From Kangiella sp. HZ709 (lineage in GTDB: Bacteria; Pseudomonadota; Gammaproteobacteria; Enterobacterales; Kangiellaceae), in assembly GCF_009674675.1 (NCBI RefSeq), contig NZ_WKJC01000001.1, positions 751,031-815,030 on the forward strand: DNA of 64,000 nucleotides, written 5' to 3'. Both the position numbers and the translations under genes were made by a program. Positions 1 through 9,741 of the stretch are shown in pieces (position 1 is the first letter of the stretch; every line of letters starts with the position of its first letter). Under the pieces are notes generated by a model that saw only the letters and a program-made list of their open reading frames with translations, had not been told where the DNA came from and did not search any database.

Positions 1-418
1 CCAAGCTGAACGCGGTCGCTAAGTCGCCGCCGTCACCGCCTAAGGTGTCGTTACCCGCAACCGAAGCGCCGGTAATCGAGCCGTCTTCTGCCACCGTATT
101 GCTGTCATCGGTCGCCGTTGGCGTGTCATCCACCGCCGTCACCGTAATGGTTACGGTCGCGATGTCCGTGTCGCCATCAGCATCGGTGATGATGTAAGTG
201 AAGCTGTCGGTGCCGTTGAAGTTCGCATCCGGGCTGTAGTCGTAACTGCCGTCAGCATTGAAGGTCAAGGTGCCGTTAGACACGTCGGTATCCAAGCTGA
301 ACGCGGTCGCTAAGTCGCCGCCGTCACCGCCTAAGGTGTCGTTACCCGCAACCGAAGCGCCGGTAATCGAGCCGTCTTCTGCCACCGTATTGCTGTCATC
401 GGTCGCCGTTGGCGTGTC
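1..418 (-). repeat. Tandem coding repeat with a 291-bp period
   Basis: Positions 1-127 and 292-418 read as identical, so the period is 291 bp, or 97 codons. Each unit encodes one cadherin/Ig-like module. Identity at DNA level, including third codon positions, implies recent duplication or gene conversion. Further copies are expected beyond the left edge. Confidence 0.85.
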
Positions 419-1069
419 GTTCACGGTTAAATTGGCACTAGAAGCCGTACTTGCACCTAAGCCGGTATCTAAGGCACCTGCCGCAAATTGATTGGTAAAG
501 GTACCGCCTGTTGAGCTGGTTACATCAACAGTGATAGTACAAGAGCCAGGTGAACCTGAAGGAATAGTTGCTCCTGAAGCCAATGTTATAGATCCAGCTC
601 CCGCTGCAGCAGTGAGTGTTGCACTACCACAAGTGGTTGATGCATTAGGGGTCGGAGCAACAACTATGCCAGAAGGTAAAGTGTCAACTAAATTCGCTTG
701 TAAAGTGGCAACAAAAGAATTGTTATTGGTTAAAGTTATAGTCAGGGTTGATACCTGACCAACATCAATTGTTAAAGGCGAAAATGATTTGGTGGGCTGC
801 GGAATGTTAGCTAGTAGAGAGTTAGTATCACTAGCACACGCTTTTTCAGGATCATCTGCGTTATCGGTAGTGAAGTCGGTACCTGGTATACAGGCCGGCG
901 GGCCATCAGTATTATTCGATAAATCAGGATCGGTTACGCCAGCAGGTAAAGTTACGGTAACTTTGTTAGTAACTGTTGCAGGGTAATCAGCAGAGATTGC
1001 ATAGCTGCTCAGTAACATGAGGCCGGAAATTAGCGCAGCTTTTTTCAAACTAATGAAAAATTTATTCAT
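1..1069 (-). CDS. Secreted DUF11/cadherin-like tandem repeat protein, N-terminal part
   Basis: This is the N-terminal 356 residues of a protein that continues past the left edge. It opens with a Sec signal peptide (K-rich start, hydrophobic core, cleavage near SYAISA/DYP). Residues of roughly 80-200 form a DUF11-like beta-sandwich module (PLTIDVGQ, DTLPSGI, SCTITVD). From about residue 215 it changes to Ig/cadherin-like modules with the motifs ATDDSNTVAEDGSITG, FNADGSYDYSPDANFNGTD and FTYIITDADGD. Such modules are typical of very large calcium-dependent adhesins or cell-surface proteins. The module region is GC-richer than the AT-rich N-terminal part and is repeated at DNA level. The ATG at 1067-1069 fits the signal peptide. 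The exact role is unknown; adhesion or biofilm matrix is inference. Confidence 0.8.
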   Translation of the reverse strand, partial: MNKFFISLKKAALISGLMLLSSYAISADYPATVTNKVTVTLPAGVTDPDLSNNTDGPPACIPGTDFTTDNADDPEKACASDTNSLLANIPQPTKSFSPLTIDVGQVSTLTITLTNNNSFVATLQANLVDTLPSGIVVAPTPNASTTCGSATLTAAAGAGSITLASGATIPSGSPGSCTITVDVTSSTGGTFTNQFAAGALDTGLGASTASSANLTVNDTPTATDDSNTVAEDGSITGASVAGNDTLGGDGGDLATAFSLDTDVSNGTLTFNADGSYDYSPDANFNGTDSFTYIITDADGDTDIATVTITVTAVDDTPTATDDSNTVAEDGSITGASVAGNDTLGGDGGDLATAFSL

Positions 1070-1144
1070 AATGACTTTAACCAGTAGGTCACAATTAAGT
1101 TTGTTTTAGTAATTGTTTTCCTTAATCAATTGCATGCTCCTAAA

Positions 1145-1172
1145 ACATAAATAAATGAGGCTTTATTTATGT
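1145..1172. repeat. Perfect 11-bp inverted repeat upstream of the repeat protein
   Basis: ACATAAATAAA and TTTATTTATGT flank the loop TGAGGC, 76 bp upstream of the repeat-protein ATG on the minus strand. It may be an operator or a hairpin in the 5' leader. Neither arm is followed by a T-tract that would make it a clear terminator. The rest of 1070-1418 is AT-rich and shows nothing else I can name. Confidence 0.5.
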
Positions 1173-1418
1173 ACCCTTCAAGCGCAATTACTTTTATATA
1201 CAGGATAGTATATTTGAATTTAACTTATTTGCTATATGTTATTGATAGTATTATTAAAATGTAAATTAAGTCATATTTGCATTAACAAAAGAAAAGCGAA
1301 TAAAAACAATGGCTTACAAGAAAAAGAGAGTTCAATCACATTTCTATAGATTTTACATTGCTGATACAAATCGATACACATAATATTTTTAAGGGAAACT
1401 AGTGATTTGTTTGAAAAT

Positions 1419-1495
1419 TGGTCGGAGCGAGAGGATTTGAACCTCCGACCCCTTGCACCCCATGCAAGTGCGCTACCAAGCTGCGCCACGCTCCG
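1419..1495 (-). tRNA. tRNA-Pro (anticodon GGG)
   Basis: This 77-nt cloverleaf reads 5' from 1495. The acceptor stem is CGGAGCG/CGCTCCG and the D arm carries AGCTTGGTA. The anticodon stem CTTGC/GCAAG holds the loop ATGGGGT, giving anticodon GGG. The T arm contains TTCAAAT, and the discriminator A is followed by an encoded CCA. It decodes CCC and CCU proline codons. Its place beyond the ihfA-merR end of the translation block is common in gammaproteobacteria. Confidence 0.96.
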
Positions 1496-1530
1496 ATTTG
1501 TTGCTGATAGTCGAACGAATCAACAGGCAT

Positions 1531-1560
1531 TAAAAATGCGGTGCCAATGGTACCGCATCT
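1531..1560 (-). terminator. Rho-independent terminator after merR
   Basis: On the minus strand ATGCGGT pairs with ACCGCAT around a short imperfect inner stem and is followed by TTTTTA. It lies about 30 nt past the merR stop and should end the ihfA-merR transcript before tRNA-Pro. Confidence 0.65.
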
Positions 1561-1592
1561 TTTGGTATTTGCAAGAATTTACATCAGTAAAT

Positions 1593-1952
1593 TTAAGCAG
1601 CTGTAAGTAGTTCTTTGATTTTCTCTAATTCTTCTATTAAATCATCGATTTGTGCTTTAGAAGGTCCAGAAGATTGTTCCGTTTCTTCGCCTTCATTTAG
1701 ACACTGTCTAGCACCACCAATTGTATAGCCATTCTCATATAATAATGAACGGATTTGACGAACTACTAATACATCACCTCTTTGATAATAGCGTCTATTG
1801 CCACGTCTAACAGGATCAAGCTGCTCAAACTCTTGTTCCCAGTAACGCAAAACATGAGGTTTTACTGCACATAGCTCGCTAACTTCACCAATGGTAAAGT
1901 AGCGTTTCGCCGGGATCGGCGGTAATTCGTTATTATTGGTCGGTTCCAACAT
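1593..1952 (-). CDS. MerR-family transcriptional regulator
   Basis: This 119-residue protein has an N-terminal MerR winged-helix domain at about residues 16-85 ([20 protein letters not shown], then [13 protein letters not shown]). A short acidic helix at about 95-119 probably dimerises. No cysteine-rich effector site is visible, so it is not an obvious metal sensor. It belongs to the small MerR proteins found directly after ihfA in many gammaproteobacteria, whose targets are poorly known. Its ATG lies inside the end of ihfA (20-nt overlap), so the two genes are probably translationally coupled and cotranscribed with pheST. Confidence 0.9.
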   Translation of the reverse strand: MLEPTNNNELPPIPAKRYFTIGEVSELCAVKPHVLRYWEQEFEQLDPVRRGNRRYYQRGDVLVVRQIRSLLYENGYTIGGARQCLNEGEETEQSSGPSKAQIDDLIEELEKIKELLTAA

Positions 1953-2232
1953 AATGAGTTACTTTCCCTCTTAATTTTTGTCCAGGTTTAAACGTCACCA
2001 CACGCCTAGCGCTTATGGCCACCTCTTCACCAGTTTTTGGGTTTCTTCCAGGGCGTGATGCCTTGTCACGCAATTCAAAGTTACCGAATCCTGAAAGTTT
2101 AACATTATAACCATCTTCTAGGGCATCTCTGATTTCTTCAAAAAAGCCCTCAACGATTTCCTTTGACTCACGCTTATTTAGACCTAATTCCTCGTATAAA
2201 CGTTCTGCCATATCGGCCTTGGTTAATGCCAT
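1933..2232 (-). CDS. ihfA: Integration host factor alpha subunit
   Basis: This 99-residue HU/IHF-family DNA-bending protein is of usual length for IhfA. It starts [20 protein letters not shown], carries [20 protein letters not shown] with the DNA-intercalating beta-arm proline region, and ends [13 protein letters not shown]. It pairs with IhfB, which is not in this window, to bend DNA in promoters, recombination and replication. It lies 41 nt after pheT in the same orientation, which is the classical pheST-ihfA arrangement. Confidence 0.96.
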   Translation of the reverse strand: MALTKADMAERLYEELGLNKRESKEIVEGFFEEIRDALEDGYNVKLSGFGNFELRDKASRPGRNPKTGEEVAISARRVVTFKPGQKLRGKVTHYVGTDQ

Positions 2233-2273
2233 AGTTTATCCTCTCATTATCAACTGCAACTCAAACTACTTAA

Positions 2274-4652
2274 TTAAGCTCTAAGTGTTGCAGAGAAGCT
2301 TTGCTCAAGACCGCTAATTAGTTTATCCATAACTTGAGTGATTTCACTCTCTTCCAAAGTTTTCTCTGGATGCTGCAAAGTCATGGCTATTGCGACGCTT
2401 TTCTTTCCTGCTTCTAGATGTTCACCTCTGTATATATCAAAAATACGCACATCTGTCATCAAGTCAGCACCATTTTTTACAATAAAATCAATCAATTCCG
2501 CACCTTTTACCTGATCTTCGACCACTAAAGCCAAATCTCGGCGGATTGATGGAAATTTTGATAGAGAATGAAATTGAGGTAATTGACGCTCTGAAATAGC
2601 TTCTAAATCTAACTGGAAAACGAAGCTTTCCATGTCTAAATCAAGTTCTTGTTGTAATCCTGGATGGATTTTTCCAATGTAACCAACTTCCTTGTCTTGG
2701 TGAATAATTATCGCCGACTGTCCAGGATGCAGAATGTCTTTTTGAGTAACGTCAAAGCTATAGTCTAATTTCGTTAAATCTAAAACAGATTCTAGATCGC
2801 CTTTCAAATCATAAAAGTCGACTTTACCACCATCATCATTCCATTGTTCTTCTAGACGCGAACCACCAATCAAACCAGCAATGGTTGGGATTTGTTTAAG
2901 TTCAGTCCCTGAGTTATCAAATCGCAAGCCAATTTCAAATAGACGCACACGAGATTGTTGACGGTTAACGTTAAATTTCGCAGCCTGAACCAGGCCTGCT
3001 AGTAAATTAGTACGCATAACCCCTAATTCATTAGAGATTGGATTCATTAACGGTAATGGTTCATCACCAGGCTGTAATTTCTTTTGTAATTCAGGCTCAA
3101 CAAAAGAATAAGTTATCGCTTCTTGATAACCACGATCAACCAACACTTCGCGCATTTGATTTTTCCAGACGCGATTTTCGGGCAGGCGATACATGCTCAT
3201 TTCCGCAACAGGCTTACGCGTTGGTAGATTGTTGTAACCAAATACTCTAACCAACTCTTCTATCAATGACTCTTCATTATCTATATCAAAACGGAACGAA
3301 GGAACTAACACGTTCCAACCTTCAGAGTTGGTTGTTAACTCTAAACCTAAACGCGTCAAAATGTCTTCAACTTGCGTATCTTCAAAAGCAAAACCCACTA
3401 GCCTTTCGATTCTTGCACGACGTAAAATTAAATTCCTTTTCTCTGGTAAATGTTCAGTATTTACCGCTTCAATAATTTCGCCAGCTTCACCGCCTACAAT
3501 ATCCAATAATAATTCTGTAGCGCGCTCCATAGCTGTGCGTTGTAATTCAAAATCGACACCACGTTCGTAACGATGAGATGCATCTGTATGCAGACCATAT
3601 TGACGAGCACGCCCAGCGATGGCAACTTGATCAAAATAAGCTGACTCTAAAAAAACGTCTTTAGTTTTTGAGTTGATGCCAGAAAATTCACCGCCCATAA
3701 CTCCAGCAATAGCTAACGATTTTTTATGGTCAGCAATCATTAAAGTATTATCGGAAAGGTTAACTTCTTGGCCGTCCAGTAAAGTTAGCTTTTCATCTTG
3801 CTTAGCCATTCGCACATCAATACCGCCATTGATATTGTTTAAATCGAAAGCGTGCATCGGATGGCCTAATTCCAATAATACAAAATTAGTTATATCAACC
3901 ACAGGATCGATTGAGCGAACACCTGAGCGCTCTATTTTTCTAACCATCCAGTCTGGAGTTTTCACACTTGGATTAATCCCTTTTATAACTCTTCCTAAAT
4001 AACGTGGGCATGCATTAGGAGCAGAAAGGTCGATCTGTAAAACATCTTTTATAGTAGCTTCAATCGGTCTAGGCTGAACTTCATTAACTTCAGTTTGGGT
4101 TAAAACACCAACTTCACGAGCGATGCCGCGAATACCTAAACAATCACCACGGTTTGGCGTTAAATCCACATCAATTTCTGTGTCATTAAGTTGCATATAA
4201 TCGACAAAATCTTGGCCTATTACTGCATCCTCAGACAACTCCATAATACCATCATGATCTTCGCCCAAATTTAACTCTTTGGTTGAACACAACATTCCAA
4301 ATGAAGCCACACCGCGAAGCTTCGCTTTCTTAATTTTAAAATCTCCCGGTAAGACAGCACCGATCATCGCAACAGCAACTTTAATACCTTTTCTAGCATT
4401 TGGCGCACCACAAATGATTTGCAAATCTTCATCTGATTTATCGCCTACATTAACGCTGCACACTTGCAATTTGTCTGCATCTGGGTGTTTTTCTGCAGCA
4501 ACAATTTCGCCAACGACTACTTTAGAAAAATTATTCCCTAAAAATTCAAATGCATCAACTTCTAACCCAGCCATTGTTAATTTCTCTACTAACTCTTCAG
4601 TAGAAATATTTGGATTAACCCATTCTCTTAACCAATTTTCACTAAATTTCAT
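2274..4652 (-). CDS. pheT: Phenylalanine--tRNA ligase beta subunit
   Basis: At 792 residues this is the normal bacterial size. The order runs MKFSENWLREWV at the start, an EMAP-like tRNA-binding OB fold at about 40-150 (ICGAPNARKGIKVAVA), B3/B4 editing domains at about 210-400 (CPRYLGRVI, GHPMHAFDLN, ASHRYERGVD), B5 with the catalytic-core-like fold, and the C-terminal anticodon-binding FDX-ACB domain (FPSIRRDLALVV). It forms the alpha2-beta2 PheRS with PheS and edits mischarged tyrosine. It sits 12 nt after pheS in one operon. Confidence 0.97.
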   Translation of the reverse strand: MKFSENWLREWVNPNISTEELVEKLTMAGLEVDAFEFLGNNFSKVVVGEIVAAEKHPDADKLQVCSVNVGDKSDEDLQIICGAPNARKGIKVAVAMIGAVLPGDFKIKKAKLRGVASFGMLCSTKELNLGEDHDGIMELSEDAVIGQDFVDYMQLNDTEIDVDLTPNRGDCLGIRGIAREVGVLTQTEVNEVQPRPIEATIKDVLQIDLSAPNACPRYLGRVIKGINPSVKTPDWMVRKIERSGVRSIDPVVDITNFVLLELGHPMHAFDLNNINGGIDVRMAKQDEKLTLLDGQEVNLSDNTLMIADHKKSLAIAGVMGGEFSGINSKTKDVFLESAYFDQVAIAGRARQYGLHTDASHRYERGVDFELQRTAMERATELLLDIVGGEAGEIIEAVNTEHLPEKRNLILRRARIERLVGFAFEDTQVEDILTRLGLELTTNSEGWNVLVPSFRFDIDNEESLIEELVRVFGYNNLPTRKPVAEMSMYRLPENRVWKNQMREVLVDRGYQEAITYSFVEPELQKKLQPGDEPLPLMNPISNELGVMRTNLLAGLVQAAKFNVNRQQSRVRLFEIGLRFDNSGTELKQIPTIAGLIGGSRLEEQWNDDGGKVDFYDLKGDLESVLDLTKLDYSFDVTQKDILHPGQSAIIIHQDKEVGYIGKIHPGLQQELDLDMESFVFQLDLEAISERQLPQFHSLSKFPSIRRDLALVVEDQVKGAELIDFIVKNGADLMTDVRIFDIYRGEHLEAGKKSVAIAMTLQHPEKTLEESEITQVMDKLISGLEQSFSATLRA

Positions 4653-4664
4653 TTTGGTAAATCC

Positions 4665-5768
<1,104 letters not shown>

Positions 5769-5808
5769 CTAAATTTAGAATTAAAAAATATTTAAATTTA
5801 AATTAGGA

Positions 5809-6168
5809 TTAAGCTTCTAGGGCAGATTTTGCTTGTTCTGCAAAAGCAGCAAAAGCTACTTTGTCGAACACTGCCAATTCAGCTAGCATTTTACGGTCAA
5901 CTTCAATCTCTGATTTTTTCAAACCATTGATGAACTTGCTGTAAGACAAACCGTTTACACGAGCTTCAGCATTAATACGAGCAATCCATAAAGCACGGAA
6001 TTGACGTTTGCGCTGACGACGGTCACGGTATGCATATTGACCAGCTTTAATTACAGCTTGCTTAGCTACACGGTATACGCGCGAACGAGCACCATAATAA
6101 CCTTTAGCTTGCTTTAAAATTTTCTTGTGACGAGCGTGTGCAGTCACACCACGTTTTACTCTAGGCAT
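5809..6168 (-). CDS. rplT: 50S ribosomal protein L20
   Basis: At 119 residues this is full length for bL20. The basic N-terminal extension ([19 protein letters not shown]) threads into 23S rRNA, followed by the helical globular domain ([41 protein letters not shown]). L20 is an assembly protein of the large subunit and in E. coli represses the rpmI-rplT message. It follows rpmI by 14 nt. Confidence 0.98.
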   Translation of the reverse strand: MPRVKRGVTAHARHKKILKQAKGYYGARSRVYRVAKQAVIKAGQYAYRDRRQRKRQFRALWIARINAEARVNGLSYSKFINGLKKSEIEVDRKMLAELAVFDKVAFAAFAEQAKSALEA

Positions 6169-6182
6169 CTTTTAATCCTCTA

Positions 6183-6380
6183 TTAACCGTTAGGAAGCAT
6201 ACGATCGATTTGCTTGGTATCGGCAGCATCTACCAATTTACCATGACGCAAATGACGCTTACGCTTAGTGGATTTCTTGGTCAAAATATGACGCAAGTGT
6301 GCTTGTTTGTGTTTATAACGGCCTGAAGCTGTTTTCTTAAAACGCTTCGAAGCACCGCTATCAGTCTTCATTTTTGGCAT
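6183..6380 (-). CDS. rpmI: 50S ribosomal protein L35
   Basis: This 65-residue very basic protein has the bL35 signature ([35 protein letters not shown]). It is part of the large subunit. The 158 nt between infC and rpmI hold no gene. In E. coli the equivalent stretch is where L20 binds to repress translation, and it could serve the same role here, although I cannot show the pseudoknot. The RBS in front of the ATG is weak, which would suit translational control. Confidence 0.97.
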   Translation of the reverse strand: MPKMKTDSGASKRFKKTASGRYKHKQAHLRHILTKKSTKRKRHLRHGKLVDAADTKQIDRMLPNG

Positions 6381-6538
6381 AGTTAAATACTCGCATTAGT
6401 TACCCGTTAAGGCCATTGTTCATGCTTGCTCTACTAAAAAGCTAGCAGTCAATCGTTAAAAGCCATAACTAGTTACAAAAACGGACGTTCGGGTTACAAC
6501 ACCTTTCCATCCAACCTATCAAAAAGAAATAAGTGAAC

Positions 6539-7081
6539 TTATTTCTTTTTCTTGGGACCTATCATCATCGTCATTTGACGACCTTCCATAGACGGACGAC
6601 TCTCAACAGAACCGTATTCTTCCAAGTCTTTTTCAACACGCTTCAATAACTCCATTCCGAGCTCTTGATGCGCCATCTCTCGACCGCGGAAGCGAACTGT
6701 GATTTTCGCCTTGTCCCCGTCTTCTAGGAAACGTATCAGGTTGCGTAGTTTTACCTGATAATCCCCTATATCAGTTCCTGGACGGAACTTGATTTCTTTT
6801 ACATGGGTTACTTTTTGTTTCTTTTTGGCAGCAGCTTTAGCTTTTTTCTGCTCAAAACGATACTTACCAAAATCCATGACTTTACAGACTGGAGGTTCAG
6901 CTTCCGGAGAAATCTCCACTAAGTCTAAGCTAGAACCTTTTGCTGATTGTAGTGCTTCATCTAGTGAAACAACGCCAACGTTCTCGCCTGTGGCGTCAAT
7001 CAATCGCACTTCACGTGCGGTGATATCGTCATTTATGCGCTGTCTGTTTTTAAAACCGCCGCGCTTGTCATGTTTTCTAAT
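6539..7081 (-). CDS. infC: Translation initiation factor IF-3 (ATT start)
   Basis: The coding frame extends upstream of the GTG at 7009. Reading on, the frame gives [19 protein letters not shown] and reaches an ATT at 7079-7081, nine nt after an AGAGGG ribosome-binding sequence. From there the product is 180 residues, exactly the E. coli IF-3 length, and the N-domain signature [13 protein letters not shown] is complete. ATT as an infC start is a known device: IF-3 itself rejects such codons and so represses its own translation. The C-domain carries [20 protein letters not shown] and [14 protein letters not shown]-3 binds the 30S subunit and proofreads initiator tRNA and start codons. It lies 57 nt after thrS. 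Confidence 0.95.
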   Translation of the reverse strand: MRKHDKRGGFKNRQRINDDITAREVRLIDATGENVGVVSLDEALQSAKGSSLDLVEISPEAEPPVCKVMDFGKYRFEQKKAKAAAKKKQKVTHVKEIKFRPGTDIGDYQVKLRNLIRFLEDGDKAKITVRFRGREMAHQELGMELLKRVEKDLEEYGSVESRPSMEGRQMTMMIGPKKKK

Positions 7082-7138
7082 GGTAATTACCCTCTGTAAT
7101 AATATTCTTAACTTTGTTTATGTCCGCTATTTAAGTCG

Positions 7139-9052
7139 CTACTTGCGTCCTTTAGCGGCCACTGCTTTCTCAAGCAGTTCTGCAAAGGCTTCAATGCTCA
7201 TGCTTCCTAGGTCTTCACCCTCTCGAGTTCGTACCGCAACATGACCATTTTCGACTTCTCGATCACCAACGACCAAGAGGTATGGCACACGTGCCAAAGT
7301 CTGACCGCGAATTTTAAAGCCGATCTTCTCATTTCTCAAGTCTAAATTGACTCTAAAACCCTTATTTTTCAAAGTTTCTGCTGTTTTTTGGCAAAATTCG
7401 CCCTGTTTGTCCGTAATGTTCATAATTACGGCTTGAGTTGGGGCCAACCAAGCTGGGAATTTGCCCGCATATTCTTCAATCAAAATACCGATAAATCGCT
7501 CTAAAGATCCCAAAATAGCCCGATGCAACATTACTGGAACTGCTTTATCACCATTTTCGTCAATATATTCCGCGCCCAATCGACCTGGCATCGAAAAATC
7601 GACCTGCATAGTGCCACATTGCCAATGACGACCCAGACAATCTTTTAGCGTGAATTCGATTTTTGGACCATAGAAAGCACCTTCGCCAGGTTGGTACTCA
7701 AATTCAATATCGCTGGCTTTCAATGCTTCTGCCAATGCGGCTTCAGATTTATCCCAAACCTCATCCGAACCAACACGCTCTTCCGGACGAGTTGAAAGCT
7801 TCACGATTAAATCAGTAAAACCAAAATCAGCATAAACGTCATATAACAACTCAATAAATTGAGTCACTTCTTCTTGAATCTGATCTTCGGTACAGAAAAT
7901 ATGCGCATCATCTTGAACGAAATTACGCAAACGCATAATGCCGTGTAAAGCGCCTGATGGCTCATTACGGTGACAAGAACCAAACTCAGCCATGCGTAAC
8001 GGCAAATCACGGTAAGACTTCAAACCAACGTTAAATATCTGAACGTGACACGGACAGTTCATTGGTTTTACTGCAAAGTCTTTGTGATCGGATTCAAGCG
8101 TAAACATGCCATCTGAAAATTTATCCCAATGACCCGACTTTTCCCATAATGTGCGGTCAACAATTTGTGGCGTTCTTACCTCTTGATAGTTCTGCGCCTG
8201 TAAACGATCGCGGATATATTGTTCTAAAGTACGATAAATACTCCAACCATTGTCATGCCAGAAGACCATACCCGGTGCTTCTTCTTGTAAGTGGAATAAA
8301 TCTTGCGCTTTACCAATCTTACGGTGATCACGCTTTTCAGCCTCTTCTAAACGATGAAGATAGGCTTTTAAATCCTCTTTTTTCGGCCAGGCAGTTCCGT
8401 AAACCCTTTGCAACATAGGCTTTGTTGGATCACCACGCCAGTATGCTCCAGCCACTTTCATCAATTTGAAAGCTTTTAACTTGGCTGTTGAAGGAACGTG
8501 AGGACCACGACATAAATCAATAAAATCGCCTTGCTTGTATAAAGACAGTTCTTCGCCAGCAGGGATTTCTTCGATGATTTCGGCTTTATATTCTTCGCCC
8601 ATATCGCGGAAGAAACTAATCGCTTCGTCACGGCCCATAATCGAGCGCTCAACTTTTAAGTTTTGCTTCACAATACGATTCATCTCTTTTTCGATGGCTT
8701 TTAAATCTTCATCGGTAAAAGGACGCTCGGTAGCAAAATCATAGAAGAAGCCATCTTCAATCACTGGACCTACAGTCACCTGAACATTATCAAATAAACG
8801 CTGAGTCGCTTGCGCTAATAAATGCGCTGTTGAGTGGCGAATCACTTCTAAACCGTCATCATCACGATCGGTAATAATGGCTAAATTCGAGTCTTTATCG
8901 ATTACGAAACTGGTATCCACCATTTCGCCATCGATTTTTCCGGCTAAAGCGGCTTTGGCTAATCCAGGACTAATGTTATGGGCGACATCGTAAACCGATA
9001 CAGCATCATCAAACTCACGTTTGCTACCATCAGGTAATGTTATGACTGGCAT
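7139..9052 (-). CDS. thrS: Threonine--tRNA ligase
   Basis: The 637 residues are close to the 642 of E. coli ThrRS. In order come the TGS domain ([20 protein letters not shown]), the editing domain with its zinc-like [10 protein letters not shown] motif at about residue 73, the class II core with [11 protein letters not shown] (zinc-binding Cys) and [19 protein letters not shown], and the anticodon domain ([23 protein letters not shown]). It charges tRNA-Thr and hydrolyses Ser-tRNA-Thr. It heads the minus-strand translation block. The 182 nt upstream (9053-9234) show no gene and presumably carry its promoter. Confidence 0.98.
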   Translation of the reverse strand: MPVITLPDGSKREFDDAVSVYDVAHNISPGLAKAALAGKIDGEMVDTSFVIDKDSNLAIITDRDDDGLEVIRHSTAHLLAQATQRLFDNVQVTVGPVIEDGFFYDFATERPFTDEDLKAIEKEMNRIVKQNLKVERSIMGRDEAISFFRDMGEEYKAEIIEEIPAGEELSLYKQGDFIDLCRGPHVPSTAKLKAFKLMKVAGAYWRGDPTKPMLQRVYGTAWPKKEDLKAYLHRLEEAEKRDHRKIGKAQDLFHLQEEAPGMVFWHDNGWSIYRTLEQYIRDRLQAQNYQEVRTPQIVDRTLWEKSGHWDKFSDGMFTLESDHKDFAVKPMNCPCHVQIFNVGLKSYRDLPLRMAEFGSCHRNEPSGALHGIMRLRNFVQDDAHIFCTEDQIQEEVTQFIELLYDVYADFGFTDLIVKLSTRPEERVGSDEVWDKSEAALAEALKASDIEFEYQPGEGAFYGPKIEFTLKDCLGRHWQCGTMQVDFSMPGRLGAEYIDENGDKAVPVMLHRAILGSLERFIGILIEEYAGKFPAWLAPTQAVIMNITDKQGEFCQKTAETLKNKGFRVNLDLRNEKIGFKIRGQTLARVPYLLVVGDREVENGHVAVRTREGEDLGSMSIEAFAELLEKAVAAKGRK

Positions 9053-9234
9053 TTTCTGTTCTCTCTGTTTTCAATAAGCCTTACCAACGGCCTATATAAA
9101 GTTTTGGTAATGATTGCCGAAGGTGCTGACTAAGAATGCCGCCCCTTCTTGAGCAATAGATAAGCTAATGATAAAGGATCTGACGCTAGACTCAAGGGTT
9201 AATTTTAAAGCCTCACTGAATGGTTTTGGTCTGC

Positions 9235-9741
9235 TTACAGCTTTAAACCACTCAAACTAATTCTCACCTCTTCATCTGCCATCATTTGTTCATGGTCTAT
9301 AAACACTAATTTTGGATATCCAAACTCTGAGTCGTATTGAACTTCGATTAACTCGGCGCTTTTGGTGGCTTTGTTTAACATTGCAAAAACTTGTTCCACG
9401 GTCTTGATAGCTTCCATGGTTTGTTTTTGGGCCGGTTTATTGTCTTTATCTATTGCCTTGACTATCTTGCCATTGGCTACCGTTAACTGAAATGGCTGAG
9501 TAAATTCTTGCGGGCAAAAGCAGCTTTGTTGAAAAGTTATCTGATAATTACCACTAGTTTTTGCTTCCCAAAGTGCTTTGTGTTCCTGCAAATCCTGCCA
9601 AGTCTGTCCCCGATTATCTATAAAGTTGCCAACTTGTGGTTTTGACTCTGGATAGGGAGTGACTTGCTGTTTACAACCAAAACTCGTGATTAAGGTTAGT
9701 AGCATCAAAAGAATCCAATCTATTTTTATAGTTTTAATCAT
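9235..9741 (-). CDS. DUF6174-like lipoprotein
   Basis: This 168-residue protein has a short basic start, a hydrophobic segment and a lipobox ending at C23 (LITSFGC), so it should be a lipoprotein. The mature part resembles the DUF6174 family: a NYQITFQQSCFC strand near residue 65, a VANGKIVKA strand, and a terminal YDSEFGYPKLVFIDHE motif. The function of that family is not known. Its ATG overlaps the stop codon of the metallopeptidase gene by 4 nt (ATGA), so the two are in one operon and probably translationally coupled. Confidence 0.75.
   Translation of the reverse strand: MIKTIKIDWILLMLLTLITSFGCKQQVTPYPESKPQVGNFIDNRGQTWQDLQEHKALWEAKTSGNYQITFQQSCFCPQEFTQPFQLTVANGKIVKAIDKDNKPAQKQTMEAIKTVEQVFAMLNKATKSAELIEVQYDSEFGYPKLVFIDHEQMMADEEVRISLSGLKL

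Noticed and set aside
1-418. CRISPR-like or satellite repeat
   Set aside because: The 291-bp period is a whole number of codons and encodes a protein module; there are no short spacers.
258-986. Open plus-strand frames opposite the repeat protein
   Set aside because: They are shadows of the minus-strand coding repeats; the minus frame has a signal peptide and recognised modules.
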